This document shows positions 1-7,355 of a DNA stretch of 64,000 nucleotides, one piece after another. Source of the stretch: Streptomyces sp. NBC_01571 (GTDB lineage Bacteria; Actinomycetota; Actinomycetes; Streptomycetales; Streptomycetaceae). The stretch covers positions 9,114,001-9,178,000 of the forward strand of contig NZ_JAPEPZ010000001.1 of assembly GCF_026339875.1 (NCBI RefSeq). Reading direction: 5' to 3'. The position numbers were made by a program, and so were the translations under genes. Each line of letters begins with the position of its first letter. The first letter of the stretch is position 1. Below the pieces are notes generated by a model. That model was not told where the DNA came from. It saw only the letters and a program-made list of their open reading frames with translations, and made no database searches.

Positions 1-992
1 TCCGAGTAGTCGTCGGCCATCGGGGCCTTGAGGTCGTTGATGGTGAAGAAGGTCTGCACGAGGTGATCGCCGTCCGGCCCCGACTTGGGGGTGTCGGAGA
101 ACTTCACGCGGGCCGCGTAGGTGCCGTTCTCGAACTTCGTGCTCCTGGAGACGACTTCGGTCTGCCTGGTGGACTCCGCGGTGCCCGCGGTGGAGGTCTC
201 CAGGTTCATCACCGTGTTGCCGGACACGGTGGGGAAGGTGACCTTGGAAGGGTCCCAGGTGGCACCGGGAACCCCGGGACCGCCGGAGTTGGAGCGGACG
301 TTCCAGCCGTGGGCGGCGATGGCGGGGTCGGTGTACGACGCGTAGTCGAAGTCGTCGAACAGACTCTGGCCTCCGCCGGGCGGGTCGGTCGGATCGGTGG
401 GGTCGGTGGGGTCGTTGCCCTCGGGCGCGATGCCCCACACGGTCGTGCCGGCAAGCTGCGCGGTGACCTTGTTCCAGTCCGCGTACGAGGTCTGGGAGGG
501 GTTGAAGGAGTAGTCGTCGGCCTGGTTCAGGGTCTGCCAGTTGGCCTGGTAGAAGCGGAGCTGCATGTCGCTGGTGTCGGCGCCCGCTGCCAGTGAGCCG
601 GCCGCCGAGGTGAAGCCGATCTCCAGGTAGCGGTTCGCGGTGGCGGTGGGGTTGCTCAGTACGCCGAAGGTGCCCGTGATGTTGGCACACCCCTTGACCG
701 CCCAGGAGCAGGCGAAGCGGTACGAGGCACTCGCCGAGTCCGCCTTGAAGTAGTAGCGGATCTTCACCTGGCTCAACTGGACCGTGGAGGAACCGGTGTT
801 GCGTACCTTGAACCAGGGTTCGCTCTGATCGGCGGTGGCCCCGCTCGCGCTGGTGCGGTACTGAACGGCGATACCGTCGGCCGCGGCGGAGGCGGTCACG
901 GTCATGGGTAGGGCGGCCAGGACGGTACTGCCCAGCAGAGTCGAAAGTGCCAGGGCCACACGGCCTCGGCCGACGGGGGGACGGGTTCTCAT
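1..992 (-). CDS. Secreted CBM3 plus GH16-like carbohydrate-active protein, 3' end off the window
   Basis: This is the first ~330 codons of a secreted protein; the C-terminus lies beyond the left edge. The ATG at 992 follows AAAGGA by 8 bases. Residues 1-38 form a signal peptide (twin Arg, hydrophobic run, ending near SAAADG). Residues ~40-185 look like a family 3 cellulose-binding module: WFKVRNTGSS near the start, two Cys (FACSW, KGCAN) and DYSFN...YADWNKVT...VWG at the end. A linker of three DPT repeats (NDPTDPTDPTDPPGGG) leads into a second domain starting FDDFDYASYTDP, which I read as a concanavalin-fold, GH16-like domain; its catalytic motif is not reached. It probably binds crystalline polysaccharide outside the cell. 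It is divergent from the GntR gene at 1401 and the gap carries repeated ACCAGTT elements. Confidence 0.85.
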   Translation of the reverse strand, partial: MRTRPPVGRGRVALALSTLLGSTVLAALPMTVTASAAADGIAVQYRTSASGATADQSEPWFKVRNTGSSTVQLSQVKIRYYFKADSASASYRFACSWAVKGCANITGTFGVLSNPTATANRYLEIGFTSAAGSLAAGADTSDMQLRFYQANWQTLNQADDYSFNPSQTSYADWNKVTAQLAGTTVWGIAPEGNDPTDPTDPTDPPGGGQSLFDDFDYASYTDPAIAAHGWNVRSNSGGPGVPGATWDPSKVTFPTVSGNTVMNLETSTAGTAESTRQTEVVSRSTKFENGTYAARVKFSDTPKSGPDGDHLVQTFFTINDLKAPMADDYS

Positions 993-1181
993 CTGGGGGT
1001 TCCTTTCAGGGGGACTCCCGCCGCGTGCGGGAGGGCCGGGGGAAGGCAGCCGTCAGGGTCGCCGGGATGAGGAGCGTGCGGTGAGTCCGGCACTCGGCGA
1101 GGTGGTGCCGGGCAGGGTGAGCGGGCGGTACTTCGCGATTCGCCTCCGGGGGATCTGGCGACGGACGGCATACCGGACTTG

Positions 1182-1371
1182 ACCAGTTGGCCCACTGGGT
1201 TTACCAGTTGGCATCTCGGTTGAAGGTGGCATAGACCAATGCACTCGTCAACCCCCGTGCTCCGTAGGGGATTTGATGATATGACGGGTGATCAGATCAC
1301 TGGCGCGGCGGTATCCGGGTGACTCGGAACCACTTACCACCGGACCAGTTATGGTCAGGGCCGTACCAGTT
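1182..1371. promoter_or_regulatory. Four ACCAGTT repeats in the divergent CBM3/GntR promoter region
   Basis: ACCAGTT occurs at 1182-1188, 1203-1209, 1344-1350 and 1365-1371, all on the plus strand. Each pair is spaced 21 bp, two helical turns, and the pairs lie near the CBM3 gene start and just upstream of the GntR start at 1401. Repeated half-sites at helical spacing suggest binding sites, most simply for the adjacent GntR protein. The rest of the 993-1400 gap holds no convincing gene. Confidence 0.5.
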
Positions 1372-1400
1372 CCCGTCCCGCCGACGATCGAGAGTCCCGC

Positions 1401-2246
1401 ATGGAGATCGACCCGGCCGCCTCCCGTGCGGTGCTCAAGCGTGAGAAGGTGCGCGACGCCGTCCTCGAACTGATCGAGGAACGCCGCCCGGGCGACGCGA
1501 TCCCCTCCGAGCGGGCGCTCTGTGCCGAACTCGGCGTCTCCCGGCCCACGTTGCGGGCGGCGGTGGACCAACTCGTCGTGGCCGGACTGCTGGTGCGCGA
1601 GCACGGCCGCGGCATGTTCGTGGCCGGCGAGAAGATCACACAGGAACTGGTTCCCGACAGGCGGACCTTCAGCCTGCCGCAGGCCGCGGGCACCTGGACC
1701 AGCCGGCTGCTCGAATTCAGCACGCAGCGGGCCGGTGCGCGGGTGGGCCGCAAGCTGCGCATCTCACCCGCGGCCGAGATCCGCTACGTGGCACGTCTGC
1801 GGCTCGTCGACGGTTCCCCCATGGCCATCGAGTACCTCCACGTCCCGGCGGACCTGGCGCCGGACCTCACCCAGCACGAACTGGAGAACGGCGATCTGTA
1901 CCAGCACCTGAAGCAACGCCACGGAGTCCAGGTCAGCGAGGCGGTGCAGGCGATCGAGCCCACGGTGGTGACCCGCGGCGAGGCGGACCTGCTCGACGTG
2001 CCGGAGCTGTCACCGGCTCTCCTCTTCGAGCGGCTCACCTCGGACACCCGCGACCGGCCGGTGGAGTACGTGCACTCGATCTACCGAGGCGACCGGTACC
2101 GCATAGTCTCCCGGCTGGCGCTCGGTCCCCGCGCCGAACACCCCTCGCCACCCGACGGCCATCATCCCGGCATCCCGCCGGGGGACCTCATGGCGGGTGA
2201 ACCCGTCGCCTTCTCCACTCGGGGTGTGGTGCAGAGCGACCTGTGA
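1401..2246 (+). CDS. GntR family regulator, HutC subfamily (wHTH plus UTRA)
   Basis: A 281-residue one-component regulator. Residues ~12-75 are a winged helix of the GntR type (PSERALCAELGVSRPTLRAA, then LVREHGRGMFV for the wing). Residues ~95-240 match the UTRA ligand domain: RYVARLRLVDGSPMAIE and a late LLFERLTSDTRDRPVEYV stretch. The C-terminus adds ~35 Pro/Gly-rich residues. HutC-type proteins sense sugar phosphates or small metabolites and repress nearby genes. Its position, divergent from a secreted CBM3 enzyme with ACCAGTT repeats between them, suggests control of polysaccharide use and of itself. No strong ribosome binding site precedes the ATG, so the start is slightly uncertain. Confidence 0.85.
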   Translation: MEIDPAASRAVLKREKVRDAVLELIEERRPGDAIPSERALCAELGVSRPTLRAAVDQLVVAGLLVREHGRGMFVAGEKITQELVPDRRTFSLPQAAGTWTSRLLEFSTQRAGARVGRKLRISPAAEIRYVARLRLVDGSPMAIEYLHVPADLAPDLTQHELENGDLYQHLKQRHGVQVSEAVQAIEPTVVTRGEADLLDVPELSPALLFERLTSDTRDRPVEYVHSIYRGDRYRIVSRLALGPRAEHPSPPDGHHPGIPPGDLMAGEPVAFSTRGVVQSDL

Positions 2247-2283
2247 CCGTCGGAGGCGGGACTGTGGAGGGAGGTGACGTGGG

Positions 2284-3360
2284 TCAGGCGGCCGAAGGGG
2301 TCCAGACGCGCTCGGCGTAGTCGAGGAAGTTCGTGCCGAGAATCTTCTCGATGCGCCGCGAGCCGTATCCGCGGGACTCCAGCAGGCGGATCAGCTCCCG
2401 GAACTGGTTCACACCCCGCAGGTCGATGACGAAGGGCAGGGTGTCGTCGCGCTCACCCGCCGCGCCGACGCCGGCCTCGCGGCGCAGGGCGACGTGCTCG
2501 GCGAGGTGGGCGCGGTAGGTGTCGAGGTCGTCGATGGACGTGACCGTCCCGTCGGTGCCGATGCCCACGTGGTCCTCGCCGCACACGTTCACGGCGTGCA
2601 CGATGTGGTCGACGACGTCCTCGGCGCGGGCATGGCCGGACAGCGAGAGGAAGGGCATGAAGTAGATGCCCACGAATCCACCGCGGGAGGCGACCAGACG
2701 CAGCTCCTCGTCGGTCTTGTTGCGGGGCAGGTCGGCGAGGGCGCGGCAGCCGGTGTGGTTGATGGAGACGGGCCGGCGTGAGTACGCGGCGGCGTCCAGG
2801 CAGGTGCGCTCCCCGCTGTGGGAGAGGTCGACCATGACGTGCTGCTCGTTCAGCGCGTCGACGACACGGTGCCCGAAGTCGCTCAGACCGCGGTTCTCCG
2901 GTGCCATCGAACCGTCGCCGATGTGATTGGCCTGGTTGTACGTGAGCTGGACGACGCGCACACCCAGGCCGGCGAAGGTCGCGATCCGCCCGGTGTCGTG
3001 GCCCACGGCCACGGCGTTCTGGAAGCCGTAGATGATGCCGATCCTGCCCTCGGCGCGGGCGCGGCGGATGTCGGCGGCCGTACGGACCTTGACGAGGTCG
3101 GCGGAGTGGTCGCGGACGAGCGCGTCCCACACGGCGATCTCGTGGAGGGTGTGCTCGTACGGAGGCAGATCACCCATCGTGTAGCCGAGGGTGATGTTGA
3201 CCGCCGTCAGGCCCGAGGCATGGACGTCGGCCAAGGTCCTTTCGTCGATGGTGAGTTGATCGCTGGACGGGTTCAGCTGAGCGGCGGCGTCAACCGAGGC
3301 GGGGGCGTTGGGGTTGTCCAGCTGGCCGAGCGCGTTGATGATCATCGGGGTGTCGGTCAT
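2284..3360 (-). CDS. Membrane dipeptidase (peptidase M19) family protein with altered metal site
   Basis: A 358-residue protein of the M19/renal dipeptidase fold. Recognisable are VVQLTYNQANHIGDG, DLSH (His181), NHTG (His202) and the C-terminal ILGTNFLDYAERVW. The usual N-terminal His-x-Asp pair is missing (the chain opens MIINALGQLDN), and the bridging Glu segment reads GFQN (112-115). I recall a divergent M19 subgroup with GFQN, so this may be a subfamily trait rather than decay. No signal peptide is visible, so it is probably cytoplasmic. It follows the amidohydrolase with an ATGA overlap, implying translational coupling, and may cleave a dipeptide-like or cyclic amide substrate. The exact reaction is unknown. 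Confidence 0.82.
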   Translation of the reverse strand: MTDTPMIINALGQLDNPNAPASVDAAAQLNPSSDQLTIDERTLADVHASGLTAVNITLGYTMGDLPPYEHTLHEIAVWDALVRDHSADLVKVRTAADIRRARAEGRIGIIYGFQNAVAVGHDTGRIATFAGLGVRVVQLTYNQANHIGDGSMAPENRGLSDFGHRVVDALNEQHVMVDLSHSGERTCLDAAAYSRRPVSINHTGCRALADLPRNKTDEELRLVASRGGFVGIYFMPFLSLSGHARAEDVVDHIVHAVNVCGEDHVGIGTDGTVTSIDDLDTYRAHLAEHVALRREAGVGAAGERDDTLPFVIDLRGVNQFRELIRLLESRGYGSRRIEKILGTNFLDYAERVWTPSAA

Positions 3361-4682
3361 CGGGATCCCTCGGGGTCGGTGCGCCCGAACTCGGTGCGCT
3401 CGAAGCGGCGTCCACGTTTGACGGTGAGTGCGATGGTCCGCAGATTTCCTATGTCGTCGAGGGGATCCTCGTTCAGGACCGCGAAGTTGGCGAGTTTGCC
3501 CGCCTCGACACTGCCCATGACGTCCTCGGCGCCCGCACTCCGGGCACCCACGAGCGTCGCCGAGTGGAGCACCTGGTCGGCCGGGATGCCGCAGCGGCGG
3601 ACGAGGAAGTCGAGTTCCTCGTAGAGAGCGGGAAAGGGGGCCCCGGGGTCGGTCTCGTAGTCCGTGCCGGTGGAGATCGCGACGCCCGACCGGTGGGCCT
3701 GGGCGGTGAGAGCCGCGGCGAGGTCCACGTTGGCCCGCGCGCGGGCGGCGGACTCGGGCGTGTCACCGGCCAGGAGATCGCTCAGCCACATGCCGGCGGT
3801 CGCGTCCAGGACCGTACCGCGCTCCTTCATCCGCGCGAAGAGCGCGGCCAGCCGTGGCTCGTCCCCCGAGGTGAACCGGGAGTGGTCGACGGCCGGCTTG
3901 TCGCGGTAGCTGATCAACCGATCCTCGACCGCCTCGAAGGGAAGCAGGGTGACGTGCGAGAGGCTGTCGGCGCCGGCCGCGACGAGGTCGCCCGGTGTCG
4001 CCGGGAAGACCGTGGCGTGGGCCCAGACGTGGATGCCCTGGCGATGCGCCTCCGCGGTGATGGCGGCGACGGTGTCACGGTCCAGGTCCGCGTAGATCTT
4101 GATGGCGGTCGCATGGGTACCGCGCGCCATCGCCACGGCCAGCCGAAGGTCCGTGTGCGCGGTGATGGCCTGCATCCACGGCACCTCGCCCGGCGTCCCG
4201 CCCCGGGTGACCTGGTGGGTGCGCGGATCGTCGAAGAAGCCCGGCCCCGCCATCAGGGCGGCGTACCGGATGTCCGGGCCCGGGATCTCGCCGACCAGGG
4301 TGGCTCTGGCGAGATCGCCCACGTGCCGCAGGTCGTCGGCCATGTCACGGACGGCCGTGACGCCGCCGAAGGCGAGCCGGCGCAGCACCGCCTCGGCGGC
4401 GGGCCGGTCGGGCGGGGTGGCGAGGTGCTGGTGGGAGTCGATCAGTCCCGGCACGACGAAGCGTCCGTCGAGATCGAAGACCTCGGCGCCGGCGGGCAGG
4501 TCGGCACCGATCACGCGGTCGTCACCGACGGCGCGGATGGCCGGGCCGTCGATGACGATGGTCGTCGAGGGCCGGAGGGGGCCGCCGATGCCGTCGAACA
4601 GAGTGGCACCGCGGTAGACCGCGACCGTGCCCGGCGCCGCGGGGGCGTATGGGGTCGGTGCGCCCGGGCTTTCGTCCGCCAT
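3357..4682 (-). CDS. Amidohydrolase family protein (imidazolonepropionase/prolidase-like)
   Basis: A 441-residue metal-dependent hydrolase of the amidohydrolase superfamily. The first metal motif is His84-x-His86 in IDSHQHLATP. A Lys in AIKIYADLD is the likely carboxylated or bridging residue, later His ligands are in VWAHATVF and SLSHVTLL, and the catalytic Asp is in STGTDYETDPG. No secretion signal is seen. I chose the ATG at 4682 because GAGAGG sits 5 bases upstream; a GTG two codons earlier abuts that motif. It is the first gene of a two-gene unit with the M19-like gene and is divergent from an IclR regulator. The set looks like a small catabolic locus for an amide or peptide-like compound. 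Confidence 0.85.
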   Translation of the reverse strand: MADESPGAPTPYAPAAPGTVAVYRGATLFDGIGGPLRPSTTIVIDGPAIRAVGDDRVIGADLPAGAEVFDLDGRFVVPGLIDSHQHLATPPDRPAAEAVLRRLAFGGVTAVRDMADDLRHVGDLARATLVGEIPGPDIRYAALMAGPGFFDDPRTHQVTRGGTPGEVPWMQAITAHTDLRLAVAMARGTHATAIKIYADLDRDTVAAITAEAHRQGIHVWAHATVFPATPGDLVAAGADSLSHVTLLPFEAVEDRLISYRDKPAVDHSRFTSGDEPRLAALFARMKERGTVLDATAGMWLSDLLAGDTPESAARARANVDLAAALTAQAHRSGVAISTGTDYETDPGAPFPALYEELDFLVRRCGIPADQVLHSATLVGARSAGAEDVMGSVEAGKLANFAVLNEDPLDDIGNLRTIALTVKRGRRFERTEFGRTDPEGSR

Positions 4683-4700
4683 CTTCACCTCTCGGCAGGA

Positions 4701-4721
4701 CTGTTACGCTCAGCGCAACAG
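4701..4721. promoter_or_regulatory. 21-bp near-perfect palindrome, likely IclR operator
   Basis: CTGTT(A)CGCT-C-AGCG(C)AACAG: the two 10-bp arms differ at one pair. It lies 19 bp upstream of the amidohydrolase start and 138 bp upstream of the IclR start, where a shared operator would block one or both promoters. Confidence 0.6.
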
Positions 4722-4859
4722 TCGTATCGTCACTGGAAACATTCGGCACTGTACCCCCGTCCCGCCCGGCCTCCGCAAGGCCCCCGGCGCCGACGGAGAT
4801 TCGATGCCGGTCGAGGCCCGGTCCCACGCCGAGACCCGATGCCACAAGGAGTGCTCCCC

Positions 4860-5636
4860 ATGCCCGAGGCCCCCCGCACGGCGGTGGACAAGGCGCTGGA
4901 CCTGGTCGAGGCCGTGGCCCGCTCGCCGCAGCCGCCGCGCCTCACCGACCTGGCCGAGGCCGTGGACCTGCACCGGGCGACCGCGTACCGGATCCTGCTG
5001 GATCTCGTCCGCCGCGGCTGGGTGCTGCGGGCCGGCGACCGCTACCTCCCCGGCACGGCGGTCCTGCAGCTGTCCTCCGCCGCCACGCGCCACTCCCTCG
5101 TCGCCCTGGCCCGGCCGGTGCTCCGCAGCCTGTCCGAGGCCACGGAGATGATGGTCAACCTCCAAGTCCTCGAGGAGGACCGCTCCCGAGTGATCGACGT
5201 CGTACGGCCCGAGCGCCTCGGCATGATCACGCGCCTGCTCGGTGAGGCACTGCCCGTCCACCGGTTCGCCGGCCCCCTGGCACTGGTCGCGGCGCTCGAA
5301 CCGGAGGCGCGGGGGCCCTATCTCCGCCCGGCCGAGGAGGCGGGGCACCCGCTCGACGGTCCCGAAGGAATCGTGGCGGAGATCGAACACACCCGGCGGT
5401 CCGGATTCGCCGTCGAGCACGGACGCAACGAGAAGCCGGTCGCCTCACTGAGCCGCGCGGTGGTCGTGGACCAGGGATCCCCCCTCTGCGCCCTCACCGT
5501 GGTGGGTCTCGACGCGGAGATCGACACGGCGCGACTCCTCCACCTGAAACAGCGACTGCGCGAGGCCACCGAGGAGCTGGGACGCCTGCTCTCCTGGACC
5601 GGACCCGGCACCGCCACGACGGAGGTGCCGGCATGA
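4860..5636 (+). CDS. IclR family transcriptional regulator
   Basis: A 258-residue regulator. Residues ~4-60 form the IclR winged helix (AVDKALDLVEAVA, then LTDLAEAVDLHRATAYRIL). Residues ~75-250 are the GAF-like effector domain: EATEMMVNLQVLEED, GMITRLLGEALPVH and a late FAVEHGRNEKPVASLSRAV segment. The frame stays open far upstream, but the ATG at 4860 has AAGGAG 8 bases ahead and begins the conserved domain. It overlaps the next gene by ATGA, so regulator and ornithine-cyclodeaminase-like enzyme are co-translated. It is divergent from the amidohydrolase/M19 pair, with a palindrome between, so the four genes probably form one regulon. Confidence 0.88.
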   Translation: MPEAPRTAVDKALDLVEAVARSPQPPRLTDLAEAVDLHRATAYRILLDLVRRGWVLRAGDRYLPGTAVLQLSSAATRHSLVALARPVLRSLSEATEMMVNLQVLEEDRSRVIDVVRPERLGMITRLLGEALPVHRFAGPLALVAALEPEARGPYLRPAEEAGHPLDGPEGIVAEIEHTRRSGFAVEHGRNEKPVASLSRAVVVDQGSPLCALTVVGLDAEIDTARLLHLKQRLREATEELGRLLSWTGPGTATTEVPA

Positions 5637-6586
5637 CCGGGGTCCTCGTCCTCGACCGGGCCCAGACCCGCGCCGCCCTCGACCCCGCGCGCGTCATGGA
5701 GGCGGTCGCTACCGCACTCGTCGCCATCGGCCGGGACGAGGTGTCGGCGCCGCCGAGGATCGCCGCGCGCACCGCGAGCGGATTGCTGGGCGCCATGCCC
5801 GGATACGTTCCGGGGCTGGGCCTCGCGGCCAAGCTCGTCTCCGTGTTCGGCGATCCCGACCGCCCCGGCCGCAGCGCGCACCGCGGAATGGTCGCCCTCT
5901 TCGACGCCGACGACGGCCGGCCCCTCGCCCTCATGGACGCCGAGTCCCTCACCGGCATCCGGACGGCCGCCGCCGCCACGTGGAGCGCCCGTGCGCTGGC
6001 GGTCGCGGAACCGGCCGGCCCGGCGACCGTGATCGGCACCGGCGCCCAGGCCCGCGCCCAGGTCGCCCTGCTCGCGGCGCTCGATCCCACCGCACCCGTC
6101 GTCGTGGCCGGCCGTGACCAGGGGCGGGCCCGGCTCACCGCCGACCTGCATCCCGGGGGAAGGACGGCCACGGGTGTCGAGGCGGCGGTCCGCGCGGCGG
6201 GCGTCGTCTTCTGCTGCACCGGCGCCACCCGGCCCGTGGTGCGCCGTGACTGGCTCGCGGCCGGCACCCACATCAGCTCCGTCGGCGGTTCGCACGGTCC
6301 CGAACTGGACACCGGCACCCTGCGGGACGCGGCCCTCTTCGCCGAGTGGGCGGGCGCGGCCACGGCCGAACCCCCGGCCGGAGCGCATGAATTGCAGGAT
6401 CTTCCTGCCGGGCGGACGGTCACCCTGCTCGGCCGCGTGCTCTCCGGGGACCGGCCCGGACGGCAGAGCGCGGACGAACTGACCGTGTTCAAGTCCACCG
6501 GGCACGCCGCCCTGGACGTGGCCGCCGCGCATGTCGTCCATGCCGTCGCCTCGGCCGCGGGGTGGGGGACGAGGGTCGACCTCTGA
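5633..6586 (+). CDS. Ornithine cyclodeaminase / mu-crystallin family protein
   Basis: A 317-residue NAD(P)-binding protein. The family signature is present: AAKLVSVF near residue 66, MDAESLTGIRTAAAA (101-115), the Rossmann motif VIGTGAQA (133-140) and VGGSHGPELD. Family members include ornithine cyclodeaminase, alanine dehydrogenases and ketimine reductases; substrate cannot be fixed from sequence. Start ATG overlaps the IclR stop. With the neighbouring dipeptidase- and amidohydrolase-like genes it suggests breakdown of an amino-acid-derived compound. It ends before a strong inverted repeat shared with the convergent TetR gene. Confidence 0.85.
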   Translation: MTGVLVLDRAQTRAALDPARVMEAVATALVAIGRDEVSAPPRIAARTASGLLGAMPGYVPGLGLAAKLVSVFGDPDRPGRSAHRGMVALFDADDGRPLALMDAESLTGIRTAAAATWSARALAVAEPAGPATVIGTGAQARAQVALLAALDPTAPVVVAGRDQGRARLTADLHPGGRTATGVEAAVRAAGVVFCCTGATRPVVRRDWLAAGTHISSVGGSHGPELDTGTLRDAALFAEWAGAATAEPPAGAHELQDLPAGRTVTLLGRVLSGDRPGRQSADELTVFKSTGHAALDVAAAHVVHAVASAAGWGTRVDL

Positions 6587-6614
6587 CGACGGCGAGGACC
6601 GTCCTTTCAGGGTG

Positions 6615-6665
6615 TCCGGGTACGGGTGCGGATGCGGTGGCTCGTTGCCCGCACCCGTGTCCGGA
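6615..6665. terminator. Bidirectional terminator-like hairpin
   Basis: TCCGG-GT-ACGGGTGCGG (6615-6631) pairs with CCGCACCCGT-GT-CCGGA (6649-6665), loop 17 nt. It lies between the convergent cyclodeaminase-like and TetR genes and could stop transcription from both sides. No long T-run follows. Confidence 0.6.
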
Positions 6666-6682
6666 CGTCTTGGGTCACCCCG

Positions 6683-7276
6683 TCACCGGGGCGTGTCCCG
6701 ACCGGGGGACACCCGGCACCGGATCGCCGTGAGCAGTGTCGCCACCAGGCCCCGCGCCCACTCGCTGGAGGCGGGCTCCCCGCTGAAGATCGCGCGGTAG
6801 TACAGCGGGCCGAGCAGTGTGTCGACGGCCGTGCCCACGCTCGGCACCTCGCCGCCGCGAGCCTGCTCCCGCTCGATGATCGCGCCGAGTTGTGCGTGCC
6901 GGTCGGCCGTGCAGGCGCACCCGCCGTCCGGACCCGAGCCGATGGTCGCCCGCATCAGGGCGAGGACGTCGGGGTCGGCGAGGTCGGTGGCCACATCGCC
7001 CATCCACCGCTCCAGGTCGCCCGACAGGGAACCGGTGTCCGGAACCACCACGTCGCCGCTGAACCGGCTGGTGGCGACGTCGTTCAGAAGCTGCGCCACC
7101 GATCCCCAGCGCCGGTACACGGTGGTCGCGTGCACCCCGGCGCGCGCCGCGATGACGGGAATGGTCAGCGCCTCGACGGGTTCTTCGGCGACCAGTTCCT
7201 CGACCGCGTGGTGAACGGCCGCTCGCACCTTCGCGGAGCGGCCGCCGGGACGGGCTTGAGCAGTTGCTTCGGTCAT
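6683..7276 (-). CDS. TetR family repressor of the adjacent MFS transporter
   Basis: A 197-residue TetR protein. The N-terminal helix-turn-helix is residues ~15-62 (LTIPVIAARAGVHATTVYRRW). The C-terminal part (DLERWMGDVATDLADPDVLAL, then a late LGPLYYRAIFSGEPAS) resembles the TetR C-terminal group common next to exporters. A Cys pair in GGCACTADR is unusual. The ATG at 7276 is 79 bp from the divergent MFS start, and an 11-of-12-bp inverted repeat fills the gap, so it very probably represses the transporter and itself until a ligand, likely the export substrate, binds. Confidence 0.87.
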   Translation of the reverse strand: MTEATAQARPGGRSAKVRAAVHHAVEELVAEEPVEALTIPVIAARAGVHATTVYRRWGSVAQLLNDVATSRFSGDVVVPDTGSLSGDLERWMGDVATDLADPDVLALMRATIGSGPDGGCACTADRHAQLGAIIEREQARGGEVPSVGTAVDTLLGPLYYRAIFSGEPASSEWARGLVATLLTAIRCRVSPGRDTPR

Positions 7277-7294
7277 ACGGAAATTATCGCACTC

Positions 7295-7331
7295 ATCGCT
7301 GCGTTAGGGCTACCGTAGTTAACGCAACGAT
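7295..7331. promoter_or_regulatory. Inverted repeat, likely TetR operator
   Basis: ATCGCTGCGTTA (7295-7306) and TAACGCAACGAT (7320-7331) are inverted copies matching at 11 of 12 positions with a 13-bp spacer, exactly between the divergent TetR and MFS genes. Confidence 0.65.
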
Positions 7332-7355
7332 CACTGCATTCGGAGAGGGCGCCGC

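Noticed and set aside
3564..4859. Upstream extension of the IclR frame
   Set aside because: The extension overlaps the amidohydrolase on the other strand and lacks domain similarity; a good ribosome binding site marks ATG 4860.
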